From NCBI GenBank assembly GCA_027310565.1, contig DAIDAP010000011.1, forward strand, positions 1 through 64,000: a DNA stretch of 64,000 nucleotides. The letters run 5' to 3'. Every line of letters starts with the position of its first letter. Positions within the stretch are counted from its first letter, which is position 1. This document shows positions 1 to 7,523 of this stretch, in pieces. The position numbers and the translations under genes are program-made. The notes beneath the pieces are model-generated. The model was not told where the DNA came from, did no database searches, and saw nothing but the letters and a program-made list of their open reading frames with translations. The DNA is from Chloroflexota bacterium (GTDB lineage Bacteria; Chloroflexota; Limnocylindria; P2-11E).

Positions 1-141
1 GCACATGACTTCCGGGTCACGACACTAGCGAAGTCCCTCGCTGACGCTCGGGACCTCAAACCGTCCAGTGAGCGGAGCCACGGATAGCAGAGGTCGGCAC
101 GCGTACCCTTCCGCACGGATCAAGGCGCAGGAGGGCTCGCC
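1..141. other. intergenic leader, no gene seen
   Basis: No coding sequence or RNA gene is recognisable at the left edge. An imperfect inverted motif (GTCCC...GGGAC) lies near bases 33-54. A good Shine-Dalgarno (AGGAGGG, about 128-134) sits six bases before the ATG of the first gene and supports that start. Confidence 0.4.
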
Positions 142-1731
142 ATGCCGACCGCGACGACCATACTCGATGCGCACACCACGCTCCAACTCCGCTCGTTGGA
201 CCGGCTGTATCTGAACGCGTATGTCCCCCAGCTGCAGCGCCCGCCGCTGGTGCGCCGCTTCCTGGAGCGCGAGGGCAGCCCGATCGCCTCGCCCGCCCTC
301 TTCGAGCAGCGCACCAGGCGGTTCATCAGCGAGCTGCGCCGCTACGCCGCCGAGCACGGCGCGGAGTGGATCGCGCTCCGCCGGCACGAGCGCAAAGAGG
401 AGCAGTGGCGGCCGCTGTGCCTGCGGGCGGAGGCCGAAGGCCGCTTCGGCCTCGTCGCGGTCGGGGTGATCCAGGAGCGCGTGAAGGCCTGGCGCGGGGC
501 CAAGACGGTCCTCCCGCGCGGCGGCGTGGCCTTCGACTTCCGTCGCGAGGCGGTCTTCGTGAACCAGTACTACCTGTACCTCGCCGATCCGGAGTGGGGT
601 CCCAGCTTCATCAAGTTCTCCGGCTACGCGCCCTGGGGCGGTCGGGTCTATCTGAACGGCCACGAGTGGCTCAAAAGGGCGCTCGCGCACGAGAAGATCG
701 CCTTCCGTCCCCTGGACAACGGCCTGCTGGAGGTCGAGCGCCCGCAGCGCGCCCAGGAGCTCGCGGACACCCTGGGGACGGAGCAGGTCCAGGCGTACCT
801 GCGCCGCTGGAGCGCGGAGCTGCCCTGCCCGCTTTCCGCCGAGGACCGCGCCCACGGCTACGGCTACGCGCTCTCGATGATCCAGGTCGAGGTCGCCGAC
901 ACCCGCGTCTTCGACCGCCCGCTGCGCGGCCGGCAGTACTTCGAGGCGACCATCGCCGAGCAGCTCGCGCTGTCGCGGCCGGAGTCCCTGTCGCTGCTGG
1001 TCGGACGGCGGATCACCCGCGCGACGCCGGGGGACTTCCGCACCGAGGTGGTCACGCCCTTCACCCTGCCGACCATCCGCTTTCAGTACAAGCGCACGAC
1101 CATCAAGCAATACCTCAAGGAGGGCCGGGCGCTGCGCACCGAGACCACCTTCAACGACAGCTACGACTTCGCGATCGGCCGCGCGATCGAAAACCTCGGC
1201 ACGCTGCGCGAGCGGGGGGACGCGATCAACGCGCGCCTGCTCGAGGTCGAGCGCGGCACCGAGCAGGCCCGCCTGGGCGGCCCCCAGCTGCGGGACCTCG
1301 TCATGCCGCAGCGCCGAGACGGCCGGCGCGTCGCGGCGCTGCGTCTTGGCGACCCACGGGTCATGGCGCTCCTTGCGGCGCTGGTCGCTCTGGCGTACCA
1401 GCCCGCGGGCTTTTCCAACGCCCACCTCCGGCGCATCGTCGCCGCGCTCCTTGCGCAAAGCGAGGAGGAGTACACCCGGGCGCGCATGACCTATGACCTC
1501 GAGCGCCTGGCGGGCCACGGCCTCATCGAGCGGGTGGCGCGCAGGCACCGCTACCGCCTCACGCCCGTCGGCCTGGGCCTGGCCGCCGCCTGCACCAAGC
1601 TCGCCGACCGTGTGCTCGATCCGCTCGTCGCGCGCTGCGGGAGCGCACCGCTCTCGCCACCCGGCACGCCCTGGAGGCGCCTCGAGTCCGCGCTCGACGC
1701 GCTCCTCAAGGACGCCAACATCGCGGCCTGA
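142..1731 (+). CDS. conserved protein of unknown function with C-terminal winged-helix-like segment
   Basis: This 529-residue protein resembles a widespread family of uncharacterised proteins in actinobacteria and Chloroflexota; I recognise the family pattern but know no proven function. Family-typical blocks are visible: a YLNGHEW segment (about residues 170-176), a KQYLKEGRALRTET block near residues 316-329, and a C-terminal stretch (about 450-500) with MTYDLERLAGHGLIERV and HRYRLTPVG that looks like a winged-helix fold ending in its wing. The ATG is preceded by a strong Shine-Dalgarno (AGGAGGG). The conserved basic block plus winged helix suggests nucleic-acid binding, but that is inference. 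It stands alone, with a short unknown gene downstream. Confidence 0.75.
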   Translation: MPTATTILDAHTTLQLRSLDRLYLNAYVPQLQRPPLVRRFLEREGSPIASPALFEQRTRRFISELRRYAAEHGAEWIALRRHERKEEQWRPLCLRAEAEGRFGLVAVGVIQERVKAWRGAKTVLPRGGVAFDFRREAVFVNQYYLYLADPEWGPSFIKFSGYAPWGGRVYLNGHEWLKRALAHEKIAFRPLDNGLLEVERPQRAQELADTLGTEQVQAYLRRWSAELPCPLSAEDRAHGYGYALSMIQVEVADTRVFDRPLRGRQYFEATIAEQLALSRPESLSLLVGRRITRATPGDFRTEVVTPFTLPTIRFQYKRTTIKQYLKEGRALRTETTFNDSYDFAIGRAIENLGTLRERGDAINARLLEVERGTEQARLGGPQLRDLVMPQRRDGRRVAALRLGDPRVMALLAALVALAYQPAGFSNAHLRRIVAALLAQSEEEYTRARMTYDLERLAGHGLIERVARRHRYRLTPVGLGLAAACTKLADRVLDPLVARCGSAPLSPPGTPWRRLESALDALLKDANIAA

Positions 1732-1779
1732 GTGCCAAACTTCGTGCAGGTGGTCACATCGAAGCCAAGGGAGCATGGC

Positions 1780-1785
1780 TAGAAT
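1780..1785 (+). promoter_or_regulatory. -10 box of a likely leaderless promoter
   Basis: TAGAAT followed by six bases and the ATG at 1792. At this spacing transcription would begin at or next to the start codon. Confidence 0.5.
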
Positions 1786-1791
1786 CGAACC

Positions 1792-1992
1792 ATGTCCGTA
1801 CGCAAGATCGCCAGGACCGTCCAGGCGGCCCGCCGCGACGCGGGCGTCGCGCGTGAGGCGGCGAGCGACCCGCGGTTCCGCGCCGGTCTGCAGAAAGACC
1901 GCCGCGGCACGCTCCGCAGGTTCGACACCGTCGAGCAGGCGCTCCAGGACCGCGCGAAGGCCGAGAGGGCCAAGGCCAAGAAGAAGCGGTAG
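1792..1992 (+). CDS. small basic protein, unknown
   Basis: A 66-residue, strongly basic protein (many Arg, Lys and Ala) with no recognised domain. It ends in a Lys/Arg tail (KAKKKR). The reading frame keeps the local high third-position GC, and the ATG lies six bases after a TAGAAT -10 box, which supports a real leaderless gene. It converges on the membrane-protein gene on the other strand, leaving five bases between the stops. A role in nucleic-acid or membrane-surface binding would be a guess from charge alone. Confidence 0.5.
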   Translation: MSVRKIARTVQAARRDAGVAREAASDPRFRAGLQKDRRGTLRRFDTVEQALQDRAKAERAKAKKKR

Positions 1993-1997
1993 CCGCC

Positions 1998-2831
1998 TCA
2001 GATCGGCGCGCCGGTGAGGAAGAAGAGCACCCGCGCGCTGATCTCGCCCGCGAGCGCGGTCCCGAGGCCGACGTAGAGCAGCCCCGTCGACGACTGCGTG
2101 TTCATGCGCGCCGTCCACCATCCGCCGAGCGCGACGCCGAGCGTCATGAGCAGGCCCACGCCGATGCGGATGGCGAGCGCGACGACGAGGCCGGTCTGGT
2201 CCACCGCGCCGACGAGCAGGCCGCGCGACAGCGTCGTGAGCACGACCCCGATCTGCAGCGCGACCGCGGCCACGACGACGAGCGCCGCGGTCTGGAGGGG
2301 CGCCGGCGAGAGCTTCGGCGTCACGAGGTACCAGTGGCCCAGCAGCATCGCGGCGTCGGATCCGCCGAGCGCGAGCGCCCCGAGGGGGAGCGCGGCGAGC
2401 GCGAACACGTCGAAGGGCGCATCGCCCGGCCGCGCGATCGCGGCGATGCCGAGCGTCGCGAGGCCGGTGAGCGTCGTCACGATGCCGGCGACGTTCCGCA
2501 GGTCGCGCGAGGGGAGGAACGCGAGCGCGAGCTGCAGGACGGCGAGCACGAGGAGCACGACCATCGCCTGGCCGAACGAGCCGACGGCGCCGGCGTCGAG
2601 CCCGGCGCGCTCGAGCTCGCCCGGGACGAAGGTCGGGATGAGACCGACCGCCGCTGCCGCCGCGACGGCGTCGACGGCGGCGGTGAGCTTGAGGAAGCCG
2701 CCCGGGGCCTGACCCCGGCGATCGAGGAACCACACCAGGAACGCGCCGCCGGCCGCGACCTCGACGAGGACGACCGCGAGCACGAGCGGGAGAGTGACGA
2801 TCGGATCGCCCTGCGGGGCTGCGGCGAGCAT
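1998..2831 (-). CDS. polytopic membrane protein, unknown
   Basis: A 277-residue protein made almost wholly of hydrophobic helices, about eight membrane spans by eye. It has no signal peptide beyond the first span. A conserved-looking loop HWYLVTPKL lies near residues 165-173, and a polar NTQSSTGLLY stretch precedes the last span. I do not recognise the family; a respiratory-chain or quinone-linked membrane subunit is conceivable because the divergent neighbour makes menaquinone, but this is inference only. The divergent promoter region shared with menG contains a palindrome that offers a -10 box on each strand. Confidence 0.65.
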   Translation of the reverse strand: MLAAAPQGDPIVTLPLVLAVVLVEVAAGGAFLVWFLDRRGQAPGGFLKLTAAVDAVAAAAAVGLIPTFVPGELERAGLDAGAVGSFGQAMVVLLVLAVLQLALAFLPSRDLRNVAGIVTTLTGLATLGIAAIARPGDAPFDVFALAALPLGALALGGSDAAMLLGHWYLVTPKLSPAPLQTAALVVVAAVALQIGVVLTTLSRGLLVGAVDQTGLVVALAIRIGVGLLMTLGVALGGWWTARMNTQSSTGLLYVGLGTALAGEISARVLFFLTGAPI

Positions 2832-2841
2832 CGAGCGGGTC

Positions 2842-2853
2842 CACGGTACCGTG
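2842..2853. promoter_or_regulatory. palindromic divergent promoter core
   Basis: CACGGTACCGTG is a perfect 12-bp palindrome. It supplies TACCGT as a -10-like box on both strands: 8 bases before the menG ATG (2861) and 11 bases before the ATG of the divergent membrane-protein gene (2831). Confidence 0.4.
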
Positions 2854-2860
2854 AAGGGCG

Positions 2861-3568
2861 ATGGCGCGCTCCGACCACGACCGGCGCATGGCCGAGATGT
2901 TCGACACGATCGCGCCGCACTACGACTTCCTCAACCACGCGCTGTCCGCCGGCCGCGACGTCGGCTGGCGCCGCCGCGCGGTGGCCCTCGCGCGTCTGGG
3001 CCCGGGCGAGACCGCCCTCGACGTCGGCGTCGGGACGGGCGACCTCTCGCTCGCGCTGCTCGCGGCGTCCGACGCGACGGCGCGCGTCATCGGGATCGAC
3101 CTCTCCGAGGAGATGCTGCGCCGCGCGCGCCGCCGCGCGGACGCCGCGGGCCTCGGGGCGCGCTTCACCGCCGAGGCCGCGAACGCGCAGGCCCTGCCGT
3201 ACGCCGACGGCAGGTTCGACCGCGTCGTCGCCGCGTTCGCGGTCCGCAACTTCGGCGACCTGGACGCCGGTCTGCGCCAGATGCGCCGCGTGCTGCGCCC
3301 CGGCGGGCGCGCGGTCGTCCTCGAGCTCTCGACGCCGCCGAGCGCGCTCGTGCGGGCGGGGTTCGGGCTGTACTTCCACCACCTCTCGCCCAGGCTCGCC
3401 GCGCTCCTGGGGGGCGACCCGGGCGCGTACCGCTACCTGCCGCGCTCCGTCGCGCGCTTCCCCGGCGCCGAGGAGCTCGCGCGCATCCTCGGCGCGGCGG
3501 GGTTCGGCCGGGTCCGCTTCGAGCGTCTGGCGCTGGGCGTCGCCGCCATCCACGTCGCGGAGCCGTGA
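2861..3568 (+). CDS. menG: demethylmenaquinone / ubiquinone biosynthesis C-methyltransferase
   Basis: A 235-residue class I SAM-dependent methyltransferase of the UbiE/MenG family. The N-terminus has the family motif (FDTIAPHYDFLNHALSAGRD). The SAM-binding glycine loop is DVGVGTGDLSL (about residues 51-61), then GIDLSEEML, then the AFAVRNFGDLD motif (about 127-137) and the RVLRPGGRAVVLELSTP strand (about 144-160). Length matches the family. It methylates demethylmenaquinone in the last step of menaquinone synthesis; a UbiE role is less likely because nothing here points to ubiquinone. The gene for acyl-CoA ligase follows on the same strand after 42 bases. Confidence 0.9.
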   Translation: MARSDHDRRMAEMFDTIAPHYDFLNHALSAGRDVGWRRRAVALARLGPGETALDVGVGTGDLSLALLAASDATARVIGIDLSEEMLRRARRRADAAGLGARFTAEAANAQALPYADGRFDRVVAAFAVRNFGDLDAGLRQMRRVLRPGGRAVVLELSTPPSALVRAGFGLYFHHLSPRLAALLGGDPGAYRYLPRSVARFPGAEELARILGAAGFGRVRFERLALGVAAIHVAEP

Positions 3569-3610
3569 CCGGAATACTCTCTTGGCGGTACCGGAGCGGG
3601 GAGGCGGGAT

Positions 3611-5353
3611 ATGGCGAAGCGCATCGCGGTCGTCGCGAAGGATCCGGCGCCGATGGCGGGGCGACCCTGGACCCGGCACTACGACGAAGGCGTGCCCGCG
3701 ACGCTGACGTACCCGGACGTCACGCTGCAGGCGTTCCTCGACGACGCCGCGGAGAGCCACCCCGACGCCACGTGCACCATCTTCTTCGACGCGAAGCGCA
3801 GCTACCGGTCCATCTCCGACGCCGCCTGGCGGTTCGCGAACGGGCTGCGCCGGCTGGGCGTGAAGAAGGGCGACCGCGTCGCGATCATGCTGCCGAACAC
3901 GCCGCAGTTCGTGGTCGCGTTCTACGGCGCGCTGCGCGCGGGCGCCGTCGTCGTGCCGTGCAACCCGCTCTACACCGTGCCCGAGGTGCGGCACCAGCTC
4001 CAGGACTCGGGCGCGACGACCATCGTCGTGCTCTCGCGTCTCTACCCGGTGGTGAAGGCGGCGCGCGAGGGCACCGCGATCGAGCACGTGATCGTCACGA
4101 ACATCAAGGAGGAGATGCCGCCGGTCCTGCGGCTCCTGTTCACCGTCGCGAAGGAGCGCAAGGACGGGCACCGCCAGCCGTTCCAAGGCGACCCGGGGGC
4201 CGTCGCGTTCCGCGAGGTCCTCGCGGCGCCGGCCGAGCGCATCGACGCCGGAACGAAGCCGGACGACATCGCGCTCCTCCAGTACACCGGCGGCACCACC
4301 GGCGTGAGCAAGGGCGCGATGCTGTCGCACCGCGCGCTCGTCGCGAACACGCTCCAGTGCCGCGCGTGGTTCGTGGACACGGCGGACGCGCGGGCGGTGG
4401 CGATGGCGGTGATGCCCTTCTTCCATGTGTACGGGCTCACCGTCGTCATGAGCCTCGCGGTCCAGGCCGCTGCGGCGATGGTGCTCGAGCCGCAGTTCGA
4501 GCTCGAGCGCGTCCTGAAGGACGCCGAGCGGCACAAGGTGACGACCTTCAGCGGCGCGCCGCGCATCTACAACGCGATCATCAACTCGCCGCTCGCGACC
4601 AGGCACGACCTGCGCTCGATCGGCGCGTGCATCTCGGGGTCCGCGCCGCTCATGGTCGAGACGCACCGCAAGTTCGTCGAGCTCACCGGCGCGAACCTCG
4701 TCGAGGGCTACGGCCTCACCGAGGCGGCGCCGGTGACGCACTGCAACCCGCTGTACGGGAAGGGGAAGCAGAAGATCGGCACGATCGGGGTCCCGTACGT
4801 CGACGTCGAGTGCAGGATCGTGGACGTCGAGACCGGGACGCGGGAGCTGGGCGTCGGCGAGCCGGGCGAGCTCGTCCTGCGCGGGCCGCAGCTCATGGAT
4901 GGCTACTACAACAAGCCCGAGGAGACCGCGCAGACGCTGCGCGGCGGCTGGCTGTACACCGGCGACATCGCGACCGTCGACGAGGACGGCTACTACGCGA
5001 TCGTCGACCGCAAGAAGGAGATGATCATCGTCTCCGGCTACAACGTGTACCCGCGCGAGGTCGAGGAGGCCCTGGCGACGCACCCGGCGGTGATGGACAG
5101 CGCCGCGATCGGCGTCCCGCACCCGATCAAGGGCGAGGAGGTGAAGGCGTTCGTCGTCCGGAAGCCCGGGACGAGCGCGACGGCGGACGAGCTCATCGCG
5201 CACTCGCGCACGCAGCTCGCGCCGTACAAGGTGCCCCACGAGATCGAGTTCCGGGAGTCGCTGCCGAAGAGCCTCATCGGCAAGACGCTGCGGCGTCAGC
5301 TGGCGGAGGAGGAGCGCAAGAAGCGCGAGGGGAAGGTCGCCGCGGCTAGTTGA
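3611..5353 (+). CDS. fadD: long-chain fatty acid-CoA ligase
   Basis: A 580-residue AMP-binding (ANL superfamily) enzyme that activates long-chain fatty acids to acyl-CoA through an acyl-adenylate. The P-loop-like motif LQYTGGTTGVSKGAM lies at about residues 222-236. The adenylate-binding motif EGYGLTEAAPV lies near 363, the YTGD aspartate near 455, and the hinge region DRKKEMIIVSGYNVYPREVEE near 462-482. The catalytic lysine region (KSLIGKTLRR) is at the C-terminus. A GGAGGCGGG Shine-Dalgarno precedes the ATG. The 3' end overlaps the stop of a small reverse-strand gene by eight bases. Confidence 0.9.
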   Translation: MAKRIAVVAKDPAPMAGRPWTRHYDEGVPATLTYPDVTLQAFLDDAAESHPDATCTIFFDAKRSYRSISDAAWRFANGLRRLGVKKGDRVAIMLPNTPQFVVAFYGALRAGAVVVPCNPLYTVPEVRHQLQDSGATTIVVLSRLYPVVKAAREGTAIEHVIVTNIKEEMPPVLRLLFTVAKERKDGHRQPFQGDPGAVAFREVLAAPAERIDAGTKPDDIALLQYTGGTTGVSKGAMLSHRALVANTLQCRAWFVDTADARAVAMAVMPFFHVYGLTVVMSLAVQAAAAMVLEPQFELERVLKDAERHKVTTFSGAPRIYNAIINSPLATRHDLRSIGACISGSAPLMVETHRKFVELTGANLVEGYGLTEAAPVTHCNPLYGKGKQKIGTIGVPYVDVECRIVDVETGTRELGVGEPGELVLRGPQLMDGYYNKPEETAQTLRGGWLYTGDIATVDEDGYYAIVDRKKEMIIVSGYNVYPREVEEALATHPAVMDSAAIGVPHPIKGEEVKAFVVRKPGTSATADELIAHSRTQLAPYKVPHEIEFRESLPKSLIGKTLRRQLAEEERKKREGKVAAAS

Positions 5354-5561
5354 GGACGGCCCCGTCGACCTCGTCCGCGTCGTCGTCGCGGCAGAGCGCC
5401 TCGAGCGAGTGGTAGGTCACGCGCAGGATGACCGTCACCTCGGCGTTCGCGGCGGGCGCGATCACCGTCGCCTGCCAGGCCATCGGCCGGATGTCGAGCA
5501 CGAAGCGATCGTGCGCTCGTTCGCGGCGCGTCGCATCGCGCGCGCACGGGAGCGCGCTCAC
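5346..5561 (-). CDS. small hypothetical protein
   Basis: About 71 residues if read from the GTG at 5561; an ATG at 5600 would add 13 residues with weaker codon bias. The distal two thirds have almost exclusively G or C in third positions, which marks real coding sequence rather than chance. Residues include MAWQATVIAP, a strand-like EVTVILRVTYHSLEAL segment and an acidic tail (DDDADEVDGAV). No family is recognised. It converges on fadD with an 8-base overlap and diverges from the asparaginase gene. Confidence 0.45.
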   Translation of the reverse strand: MSALPCARDATRRERAHDRFVLDIRPMAWQATVIAPAANAEVTVILRVTYHSLEALCRDDDADEVDGAVLN

Positions 5562-5602
5562 CCGCGAGGAGTAGGACGGAATATGTCCGGAGTCCCTCAC
5601 CT

Positions 5603-6535
5603 GTGAGGCCTACCCCCATCATCGTCACGAGCGGCAACGGCGCGACGGCGCTCCCCGAGGGAGTGCGCGTCCTGAGGCGGGGCGGCAGCGCGCTCGACGC
5701 GGTCGAAGCCTGCGCCCGCTACGTCGAGGCCGACGTCGCAGACACGAGCGTGGGGACCGGGGGCCTCCCGAACATCCTCGGCGTCGTCGAGCTCGACGCC
5801 TCGATCGTCGACGGGACGGCGCACCGCGCCGGATCGGTCGCCGCGCTCGTCGGTTTCGGCCACCCCATCAGCGTCGCCCGGGCGGTCATGCGGCGGACGC
5901 CGCACGTCATGCTCGTGGGCGAAGGCGCCGCACGGTTCGCCGCGGAGACCGGCGCCGAGCGGGCCAGGAACCTCACCCCGTCGACGCGCCGGCTCTGGGC
6001 CGACGCGCTGCGGCAGGTCGGCGAGACGCCCGCGAGCGTGCGGCGCGCGAAGCGGCTCCTGCCGGTCGTGAAGCGCGTCATCGCCGATCGCCTGGGGACC
6101 GTCAACTTCATCGCGCTCGACCGGCGGGGGAACGTCGCCTCGGCGGTCACGACGAGCGGCTGGGGGTACAAGTACCCCGGCCGCGTCGGCGACTCGCCCA
6201 TCATCGGGGCCGGCAACTACTGCGACTCGGCCACGGGCGGCGCGTGCTGCACCGGCTACGGCGAGCTGGCCATGCGCCTGCTCACCGCGAAGACCGCGGT
6301 CGACCGGCTGGCGGCCGGGCTTCGTCCCGCGACGGTCGCGCGGCGCGCGATCGTCGACGCGAACCGCCTCGCCGACGTGCCGTTCAACGTCATCGTGCTC
6401 GCGAAGGACGGCACGCACGCGTCGGCGACGAACCGCGCGGGGCGCCGGTACGCGTTCATGACGAGCGAGATGACGGGGCCGGCGATGCGGTCTCGGGCTG
6501 CCGTGCGCGCCACACGCTCCACGCGAAGCCGGTGA
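5603..6535 (+). CDS. N4-(beta-N-acetylglucosaminyl)-L-asparaginase / isoaspartyl peptidase family
   Basis: A 310-residue Ntn-hydrolase of the plant-type asparaginase / glycosylasparaginase family (peptidase T2), made as a precursor that cuts itself before the nucleophile threonine. The likely nucleophile is the Thr in RLGTVNFIALD (about residue 166), followed by the substrate-binding GNVASAVTTSGWGYKYPGR segment and the GDSPIIGAGNYCD block. The N-terminal half has GGSALDAVEACA and DTSVGTGGLPN. It probably hydrolyses isoaspartyl peptides or GlcNAc-Asn. Starts at GTG. The last 80 bases overlap, tail to tail, the AI-2E family gene on the other strand. Confidence 0.85.
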   Translation: MRPTPIIVTSGNGATALPEGVRVLRRGGSALDAVEACARYVEADVADTSVGTGGLPNILGVVELDASIVDGTAHRAGSVAALVGFGHPISVARAVMRRTPHVMLVGEGAARFAAETGAERARNLTPSTRRLWADALRQVGETPASVRRAKRLLPVVKRVIADRLGTVNFIALDRRGNVASAVTTSGWGYKYPGRVGDSPIIGAGNYCDSATGGACCTGYGELAMRLLTAKTAVDRLAAGLRPATVARRAIVDANRLADVPFNVIVLAKDGTHASATNRAGRRYAFMTSEMTGPAMRSRAAVRATRSTRSR

Positions 6536-7523
6536 GCGGCACGGCGAAGACCGCGCCCATGATGCCGCCGACGTCGGCTCCGACGAGCACGGCGAGCAGC
6601 GCGGCGAGCGGGTGGAGGCCGACCGCCCCGCCGGAGACGCGTGGCACGAGCAGGTTGTTCTCGAGCTGCTGGATGGCGACCGCGGCGACGACGACCCAGA
6701 CCACGAGCGGGAAGGGCTGCGTGAGCGCGACCGCCGCGGCGACGATCCCCGCGACGATCGGTCCGACGATCGGCACGAGCTCGAGGATCCCCGCGAGCAC
6801 GCCGAGGAACACGGCGTAGGGGACACCGAGCAGCGCGTACGCGACGCCCGAGACCGTCCCCACGATGAGGCCGAGCAGGAGCTGCCCGCGGACGTAGCGG
6901 CCGAAGAGCAGGCGGGCCTGCGCCTCGACGCGCTCGATCTCGGCGCGCCGCCCGGCGGGCGCGCGCTCGAGCAGCCAGCGGCGCGTGGCCGGCGCGCTCG
7001 CGAGCAGGTAGATGCCGAGCACGAGCACGAGGAGCGCGTCGACGGCGCCGGCGCCGATGCGCAGGGCGACCCGCGCCGCCTGCTGCGACCACTCGCCGAA
7101 CCGCGCGCCGATCTCCTCGCCCACGCGCTGGCGCAGGTCGCCGGAGATCTCGAACCCGAGCACGTACAGGGGCTCGTCGCTCGCCAGCAGCGCCGCGTAG
7201 CGCGGCGCGTCGTCGGCGAGGTCGCGCGTCTCGCGCACGAGCGGCACCGCGAGGAGCGCGAGCGCGGCGCCGAGGACGCCGAGCGCGATGATCGCCGTGC
7301 CCAGCACGGCGACCCCGCGGCCGGTGCTGCGCTGCAGCCGCTCGGCGAGCGGGCCGAGGACGAACGCGACCACGACGCCGAGCGCCACGAGCACGATGAC
7401 GCGCGCGAAGATCGCCGCGACGTCGAGCGTGAGGCGTATCGCGGTGAGCGTCAGGACGACCGCCGCCGCGGCGACCGCGACGCGCGTGACCCACCAGCGG
7501 TCGAGCGGCGGGTCGCCGTTCAC
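6456..7523 (-). CDS. AI-2E family / UPF0118 membrane transporter
   Basis: A 355-residue polytopic membrane protein of the AI-2E exporter (PerM/TqsA) family. It has two spans near the N-terminus, a soluble middle segment (about residues 75-150), then clustered spans with the family block ILELVPIVGPIVAGI and QQLENNLLVPRVSGGAVGLHP near the C-terminus. The substrate is unknown; the family includes autoinducer-2, Na+/H+ antiport and general permease members. The GTG start overlaps the stop of the upstream acyltransferase fusion as GTGA, so the two are translationally coupled. An open reading frame continues upstream, but that stretch belongs to the fusion gene in another frame. Confidence 0.8.
   Translation of the reverse strand: MNGDPPLDRWWVTRVAVAAAAVVLTLTAIRLTLDVAAIFARVIVLVALGVVVAFVLGPLAERLQRSTGRGVAVLGTAIIALGVLGAALALLAVPLVRETRDLADDAPRYAALLASDEPLYVLGFEISGDLRQRVGEEIGARFGEWSQQAARVALRIGAGAVDALLVLVLGIYLLASAPATRRWLLERAPAGRRAEIERVEAQARLLFGRYVRGQLLLGLIVGTVSGVAYALLGVPYAVFLGVLAGILELVPIVGPIVAGIVAAAVALTQPFPLVVWVVVAAVAIQQLENNLLVPRVSGGAVGLHPLAALLAVLVGADVGGIMGAVFAVPLTGFAWSVWRARQPETASPAPSSRSS

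Noticed and set aside
25-2907. Very long reverse-strand open frame (960 codons)
   Set aside because: It runs antisense through the winged-helix gene and has an Arg/Pro/Ala-rich, low-complexity translation typical of a GC-rich shadow frame; only the 1998-2831 gene in another frame is protein-like there.
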